Positions 59,562 through 64,000 of a stretch of 64,000 nucleotides of DNA are shown one piece after another (the stretch's first letter is position 1; every line of letters begins with the position of its first letter). A program made the translations under genes and the position numbers. The DNA comes from DATBJJ01 sp036556425. Lineage in GTDB: Bacteria > Acidobacteriota > Vicinamibacteria > Vicinamibacterales > 2-12-FULL-66-21. The notes beneath the pieces were generated by a model. It ran no database searches, was not told the DNA's origin, and saw only the letters and a program-made list of their open reading frames with translations. Location: contig DATBJJ010000103.1 in NCBI GenBank assembly GCA_036556425.1, positions 1 through 64,000 of the forward strand. Direction: 5' to 3'.

Positions 59562-60173
59562 CTAGAAGTACGCGATTGAATAGAGCACTGGTGGCAACGG
59601 AACGCGCATGATGCCGGCCAAGCCCTGCACCGGCGTCATCGTGTCGAATGCCTGGTACACCTCGGTCACATAGATCATTCCGCCCGGAACCGTGATGACG
59701 TTCGGCGGCGCGTTCGTGACGCGGAGGCTCGTAGTGTTGTTCGGATTCGCCGCCGTGTAGTCGTTCGCCGCCGTGCACGTCGAGCAGCTCCCGTTCAATT
59801 GGCTGCCGCCAAGCGCTCCATTGCCCGTCTGATAGCGCTGATAGATCACGATCTGACCGTTGTTGGTCCCGGTCTGGCTGCGCATCAGCACCGTGAAGAT
59901 GACGAGCGACTTGCTGTTGAACTGGGCTGGGTTGGAGCTCATCGAACGCAAGGCGTTCCCGGCGTCGGCGAGCTCGGTATTGCGCGAGATCATGTTCGAT
60001 CCCTCGCGGGCCATCTTCGTCGTGACGTGCTGGCGCATCAGCGCGTTGGACGTTTCCACCACGCCCAGTGACACGAGCAGCATCAGCGGCAGCGTCACCG
60101 CGAACTCGACGATGCTCTGGCCGCGGTCGGCCGAGAGCCTGCGATAGGTGCGTGTGATGATCTTCATCGTCAT
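59562..60173 (-). CDS. TadE-like pseudopilin
   Basis: 203 residues. RGQSIVEFAVTLPLMLLVSLGVVETSNALMRQ is the TadE-like hydrophobic helix with the conserved G-x-x-x-V-E-F start, processed by the TadV-type prepilin peptidase in known systems. The globular part has a CSTC pair near residue 125. It lies between a second TadE-like gene and the TadG-like gene. Confidence 0.88.
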   Translation of the reverse strand: MTMKIITRTYRRLSADRGQSIVEFAVTLPLMLLVSLGVVETSNALMRQHVTTKMAREGSNMISRNTELADAGNALRSMSSNPAQFNSKSLVIFTVLMRSQTGTNNGQIVIYQRYQTGNGALGGSQLNGSCSTCTAANDYTAANPNNTTSLRVTNAPPNVITVPGGMIYVTEVYQAFDTMTPVQGLAGIMRVPLPPVLYSIAYF

Positions 60174-60183
60174 GCTCGCTTCT

Positions 60184-60690
60184 TTACGGCGTATCGAAGA
60201 TCGCCTCGTTCTTCATGGTCGACTGCACGACCATCGTCATTTGGCCGTTCGTAAAGAACGGCCGGATCAGTGGCGTCATGAAGTTCCACGTGTAGCTGAC
60301 CTGTACGCGGCCGATGTCCCCGGCGCCGCCGGTGCCGCTCGACCACACGCTCGAGCCCGGCGCCATGAAGCTGAACGCGAACGCGGTGTCGGGAATCGTG
60401 AGCGTCGGCGTCGCTTCGCGCATCGCGCGCTTGATCGACGCTTCACGGCCGATCGGATTGCCGCCGGCGTCGTTCAACTGCTGGCCGGTGACCGCGAGCC
60501 GCGTGGCCTGGCTCACGCCGTGCTCCAGCGCCAAATAGGCGTAGAACGCCGCCGCAAAGTCGACGATGGAAAACGTCAGGAGTAGAAGCAGCGGCGTGAT
60601 GAGCGCGGCTTCGACGAGATTGGCGCCCTTCGCGTTGCCGAGCCTCCTGAAACCACGGCAATCGCGACGGCGTGAGAAGAACCCTGTCAT
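60184..60690 (-). CDS. TadE-like pseudopilin
   Basis: 168 residues. KGANLVEAALITPLLLLLTFSIVDFAAAFYAYLALEHGVSQATR is a TadE/G-type N-terminal helix with Glu five positions after the Gly. The remainder is a small beta-rich domain. Two such genes in a row is common in Tad loci. Spacing to the next gene is 10 bases. Confidence 0.88.
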   Translation of the reverse strand: MTGFFSRRRDCRGFRRLGNAKGANLVEAALITPLLLLLTFSIVDFAAAFYAYLALEHGVSQATRLAVTGQQLNDAGGNPIGREASIKRAMREATPTLTIPDTAFAFSFMAPGSSVWSSGTGGAGDIGRVQVSYTWNFMTPLIRPFFTNGQMTMVVQSTMKNEAIFDTP

Positions 60691-60755
60691 ACGGCACCTC
60701 GTTCAGCAGCTACCCTCCCCAGGTAGCCTTGCTGCGCGTACGCGGAGCGCGAGGC

Positions 60756-62987
60756 TTACTTGCCCGGCTCCTTCGGCTTGTCATTGCTGCCGCCTTTCGC
60801 CTTTTCGATCTCGGCCTGATACGCGCTCTGCGCCTGCTTCAACCGCGCGGCGGCTTCCGCGAGCGCCTTCTCGCGCTTCTGATCTTCGTCGGCCTGCTTC
60901 TTCGCAACCTCGGCGTTGCGGCGGGCAATCTCCGCCTCGCGCTTCGCGCGATCCTTGGCGAGCTTGTCCGCCTGGCGGCGATCTTCTTCGGCTCTCTTCT
61001 GCGCGACGCGATCCTGCTCGGCCTGTTCCTTCGCCGCTTGCGCGCGCTGGCGGTCTTCGGCTTCGGCGGCCTTGCGCTCCTGCTCGCGGGCGCGCTCGAC
61101 GGCCTTCTCGGCGGCGCGCGATTCCGTTCTAACGGAGGCGGCCTCCTTCGAGGAGGCCTCCTTCGGCGCGGTCGTTGGTTTTGGCGCTGCCGTAGTCGTC
61201 GTCGCGGCGGCCGGCTTCGTTGCGGCGGGCTGCTGTGCGGCCGGTGCTGCCGTCGGTCGCGCTGGCGCGGTCGCCGGCTGCGACTGCGGCACGGCGGCTG
61301 GCGCGGTCGGCCTCGCCGCCGGCTGCGACGTGGCCGCTGCCGGCTGCTGCGTCGCCGGCGCGGTCGTCTGCGTAATCGGCCGCGACGGAACCGGCGCCGT
61401 CGTCGACGTCGCGGCTGGTGCTGGCGCGGCGTTCACGGGCGCCGTCCTCTGCGCGGGCGCCTGCGTCGGCGCGGGCGTGTTGTCGCTGCGCGAGGGCGCG
61501 GCCGGTCCGTTGCCTTCACGCGGCTGCGGACGATCCGCCGGATAGCGCGGCGAGCCCGTATACGCATCCGGATTCGGATACGTCTTGTCCGGCCGCTTCA
61601 AGTACGGCTCGACCAGCGACGGGATGCCTTCGGAAACGCCCATCTGTCCCTTGCGGATGATCGTCGGCGTGATCATCACGACGAGCTCGGTCTGATTCTT
61701 CTGGTGCGCCTTGCTGCGGAAGAGCAATCCAAGGATCGGGATGTCGCCGATGCCGGGGATCTTGCCCATCGTGCTCGTCAGCGTGTTGTTCATCAAACCG
61801 GCGATCGCGAACGTCTGCCCATCGCGCAGCTCGACTTCCGTCTCGGTGCGGCGCGTCGACAGCGCGGGAACGCGGAAGCCTTCGAGCAAGACGGCGTTCG
61901 CGAAATCGAGCGTGCTGACTTCCGGCTTCACCTTGAGGTTGATCAGGTCGCCGCCGAGCACGGTCGGCGTGAACGTCAACCGGATGCCGAATTCCTTGAA
62001 GATGATGGTGACCGCGTTGTTGTTCGATCCGCTCTGCACGACGGGATACGGATACTCGCCGCCGGCGAGGAAGTGCGCTTCCTTGCCGTTGGTCGCGATC
62101 AAGTTCGGCTCCGCCAGGCTCTGGAAGAGGCCCTTGTTCTGCAGCGCTTTCACCGCGGCGCCGAGGCCTTCCTTGTGGTTGAACACGAAGAGGTTCAAGA
62201 AGTCGCTGAACACGAGGCCGCCCTGATCCGTGTCGAAGTCGGGCGCGGGCACTCCTGGAGGCGCCGTGCGGCCGGACCATTCGCTCTTGTACCCGTGCGC
62301 GAAGAAGCTCGCGCCGAGCTCCTGCATCGCGGTGCGGCTCACTTCCGCGAAGCGCACGCGCAGCATCACCTGGTTGGACGCCACGCCTTCCTGCTGCTTC
62401 AGCATGTTGACGACGTTGTCCTTCTTCTCGACGTAGCCGGCGGCCACGTCGGCGGCCTTCTCGATGACGTACTTGCTCGAGACGGTGCCGGAGAGAACGA
62501 CGTCCTTGCCGCTGCCGAGCGTCGTGATGTCTTCACCGGGGAAGAGCTGCTTGAGGTGCGAGACGAGCGCGCTCAGATCGCGGCGGACCTTCACTTCGAA
62601 GGTCTTGATCGAGCCTTCCTTGTCCCACACGAAGAGCGAGATCGTGCCCGGCTCCTTGCCGTGAATCAGGAGCTGCGTCGGGCCGGTGACCATCGCGTCG
62701 GCGATCTTCTCGACGCTCAGCGACACGCGCGCGATCGGCGTCCCGACGTTCAGCACGGTCGAGCGGCCGACCATCAGATCGATCTCCGATCCGCTGATCG
62801 CATCGCGCACCGGGCTGGCCGCCGTGGTCGACGGCGTCGTCGGATTGAAGGCCTGAGGCTGCTGGGCCTGAGGCGCGGCAACCAGGATGACGATGATGAA
62901 TACGACCAGCGCCGCAAAGAAAGCGGCCGGTCCGCGGCCTTTCTTTGGCCGCGATCGCCAGAACTGCGTTGTCGGTGCCGCGATCAT
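60756..62987 (-). CDS. cpaC: Tad secretin CpaC (RcpA) with long Pro/Ala and coiled-coil tail
   Basis: 743 residues. A membrane-spanning signal region (about 20-42), an N-terminal pilus secretin domain with VGRSTVLNVGTPIARVSLSVEKIADAMV, a BON-like segment, and the secretin domain ending VVMITPTIIRKGQM near residue 445. Usual CpaC proteins stop soon after. Here about 260 extra residues follow: a Pro/Ala/Thr-rich linker (about 480-600) and a highly charged Ala/Lys/Glu/Arg helix (about 600-735) likely to be a coiled coil. GGAGG eight bases before the ATG supports the start. Confidence 0.92.
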   Translation of the reverse strand: MIAAPTTQFWRSRPKKGRGPAAFFAALVVFIIVILVAAPQAQQPQAFNPTTPSTTAASPVRDAISGSEIDLMVGRSTVLNVGTPIARVSLSVEKIADAMVTGPTQLLIHGKEPGTISLFVWDKEGSIKTFEVKVRRDLSALVSHLKQLFPGEDITTLGSGKDVVLSGTVSSKYVIEKAADVAAGYVEKKDNVVNMLKQQEGVASNQVMLRVRFAEVSRTAMQELGASFFAHGYKSEWSGRTAPPGVPAPDFDTDQGGLVFSDFLNLFVFNHKEGLGAAVKALQNKGLFQSLAEPNLIATNGKEAHFLAGGEYPYPVVQSGSNNNAVTIIFKEFGIRLTFTPTVLGGDLINLKVKPEVSTLDFANAVLLEGFRVPALSTRRTETEVELRDGQTFAIAGLMNNTLTSTMGKIPGIGDIPILGLLFRSKAHQKNQTELVVMITPTIIRKGQMGVSEGIPSLVEPYLKRPDKTYPNPDAYTGSPRYPADRPQPREGNGPAAPSRSDNTPAPTQAPAQRTAPVNAAPAPAATSTTAPVPSRPITQTTAPATQQPAAATSQPAARPTAPAAVPQSQPATAPARPTAAPAAQQPAATKPAAATTTTAAPKPTTAPKEASSKEAASVRTESRAAEKAVERAREQERKAAEAEDRQRAQAAKEQAEQDRVAQKRAEEDRRQADKLAKDRAKREAEIARRNAEVAKKQADEDQKREKALAEAAARLKQAQSAYQAEIEKAKGGSNDKPKEPGK

Positions 62988-63040
62988 GTCTAGATCCTCC
63001 GATTCGGGAGCCTGAGTAAGAATCCGTTCGCTCTAATCAG

Positions 63041-63889
63041 CTATCTGACGACCTGCTGTTCGCGCTTGTCGCCCTTGATCACTTCCACGGTCGGGGGCGC
63101 CGACACCGGCACCGTCGCGACCGTCACCGCCTGGCCCGGCTTCGCCTTCGCGACGACCTGCACGGGGGCCATCTGCTTCGTGGCGCCGAGCAGCACCGCC
63201 GGCTTGATGCCGGGTGTCGCGGGCGCCGACTGATCGAGCGGATTGCGGAGCGCGAGCTGAATCTTTCCTTCGGTGCTGGCGAGCGCGAGGCGCTCGGCCT
63301 GCTCGGGCGTCACGGCCAGCGTCACGACGGTGACCTGCACGGCCTTGCCGTCCTTCTGGTCCTGCTCGATGCGCGTGCCCGCGGTCAGCGTGAGCACGTT
63401 CGCGAGCACGACCTTCGACGTCGTGTCAGTCGCCTGATTGGTCGGGCTCGCCGTCGCGATCACGTCGACGTGCGTGCCGGGCAGGACGTAGCCGGCGACG
63501 CCGATGACCTCGTTGACGCGCACCGAGACGGCGCGCATGCCATCGGGAATGACCGGCGGAAGGCCCGCGCCTGCTTCCTTCGATGCGAGCTTCGGCGGCA
63601 GAATCGGTTCGCCCTTGACCACGGACACGATCAATCCGCGTCCGACGATCTCCTGCGCCTGCGCGAAGGAACCCTCCGGTGCTTGGCCGGCCGGGAAGTT
63701 CAGCACTTTGAGATCCTCGGCCTTGAGCTCGGCGCCGATGGACAGGTCGGCGGCGGCGACGACGACGGGCTGCGTCGGCGTGGCGACCGTCTTCACCGGC
63801 TGGTTCTGCATCATGTTGTACGTGCCGTACGCGAGTCCGCCTCCGGCGAGGACGGCGATGGCGAGCACGGCGAAGATTCGGTTGCGCAT
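63041..63889 (-). CDS. cpaB: Flp pilus assembly protein CpaB (RcpC)
   Basis: 282 residues. One N-terminal membrane helix (about 4-22), then VVVAAADLSIGAELKAEDLKVLNFPAG, the SAF domain of CpaB, and VSVRVNEVIGVAGYVLPGTHVDVIAT, the RcpC domain signature. It works in the periplasm with the secretin encoded 53 bases downstream. AAGGGA precedes the ATG. Confidence 0.93.
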   Translation of the reverse strand: MRNRIFAVLAIAVLAGGGLAYGTYNMMQNQPVKTVATPTQPVVVAAADLSIGAELKAEDLKVLNFPAGQAPEGSFAQAQEIVGRGLIVSVVKGEPILPPKLASKEAGAGLPPVIPDGMRAVSVRVNEVIGVAGYVLPGTHVDVIATASPTNQATDTTSKVVLANVLTLTAGTRIEQDQKDGKAVQVTVVTLAVTPEQAERLALASTEGKIQLALRNPLDQSAPATPGIKPAVLLGATKQMAPVQVVAKAKPGQAVTVATVPVSAPPTVEVIKGDKREQQVVR

Positions 63890-63908
63890 TGGCGATCCCT
63901 TCGTTTCC

Positions 63909-63945
63909 GATCCGCGCGATCCGCGTTGATCCGCGCGATCCGCGT
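63909..63945. repeat. Tandem GATCCGCG repeat
   Basis: Four copies of GATCCGCG(C/T) between the end of a partial gene and cpaB. Same unit as at 49332-49368. Confidence 0.6.
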
Positions 63946-63999
63946 CTAGCTTTCGTTCCGCATGATGGCGACCGCCGACAGCGTCAGCGGCGCGCCCGT
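63946..63999 (-). CDS. C-terminal end of an unidentified gene (17 residues visible)
   Basis: The minus-strand frame is open from the window edge and ends TGAPLTLSAVAIMRNES with a TAG. In Tad loci the gene before cpaB is often the prepilin peptidase or a pilin, but 17 residues are not enough to identify it. It is included because it reads as protein and the stop sits at a natural distance from cpaB. Confidence 0.35.
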   Translation of the reverse strand, partial: TGAPLTLSAVAIMRNES

Positions 64000-64000
64000 G

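Noticed and set aside
60672..62993. A 773-codon open frame on the plus strand opposite the secretin gene
   Set aside because: It is a shadow of cpaC: Arg/Leu/Asp-rich, no domain, while the minus strand shows clear secretin motifs.

Overview
The window looks like chromosomal DNA from a high-GC, Gram-negative-type bacterium, most plausibly an Acidobacteriota of the Vicinamibacteria type. This is inferred, not proven. It rests on a TonB-dependent receptor tail of the acidobacterial Oar-like kind, hopanoid/squalene genes (hpnCDE), a Tad/Flp pilus locus, frequent 4-base ATGA/GTGA gene overlaps, many GTG starts, promoter -10 boxes that sit about 6 bases before start codons, and intergenic palindromes of the GCCGGAC type. 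No rRNA, tRNA, transposase, phage gene or CRISPR array was recognised.

Layout. 1-7 kb: end of a TonB receptor, a HAD phosphatase, a calcium-binding-like repeat lipoprotein, an M20 peptidase, a rhodanese, and a small membrane protein/regulator pair. 5.3-10.6 kb: an operon for an envelope lipid-type exporter (LolA-like protein, MMPL/RND permease, DUF1302-like beta-barrel, MBL hydrolase) headed by a palindrome that overlaps the first start codon. 10.6-16.7 kb: thioesterase, two-domain ThyX-like protein, peptide deformylase, NUDIX hydrolase, a lipoprotein, a tagatose-bisphosphate aldolase and ThiI. 16.7-20.3 kb: cobalamin adenosyltransferase followed by hpnC-hpnD-hpnE in one overlapping operon. 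20.3-24.2 kb: MutY, MutT, YgfZ and an alpha/beta hydrolase. 24.2-28.7 kb: a three-gene phosphorelay. 28.8-36.3 kb: transhydrogenase subunit, FHA protein, MBL hydrolase, CDP-alcohol phosphotransferase, receiver-like protein, threonine dehydratase, a probable pseudokinase, an SDR, a degenerate malate-dehydrogenase homologue and an ECF sigma factor. 36.4-42.2 kb: a complete 2-oxoacid dehydrogenase operon (E3, E1 alpha, E1 beta, E2) with lipB.

42.2-49.3 kb is the most unusual part. An inverted pair of 9-bp repeat arrays precedes an NtrC-type sigma-54 response regulator. Then follow a radical SAM/SPASM peptide maturase and two tiny genes of 26 and 33 codons, each with a good ribosome-binding site and sharing a Pro-aromatic-X-Val-Asp-Val core. 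A 70-base hairpin comes next, then a peptide-binding lipoprotein without any permease, and a membrane histidine kinase whose start overlaps the lipoprotein stop. I read this as a ribosomally made, post-translationally modified peptide (RiPP) cassette with its own sensing circuit. Function is inferred.

49.4-64 kb: an HU-family protein, QueF, an Smr protein, then a leftward Tad/Flp pilus region (CpaB, CpaC secretin with a long coiled-coil tail, two TadE-like pseudopilins, a VWA TadG-like protein, CpaE, CpaF, TadB, TadC). It runs on through DUF192, AAA+ ATPase and methyltransferase genes coupled by 4-base overlaps.
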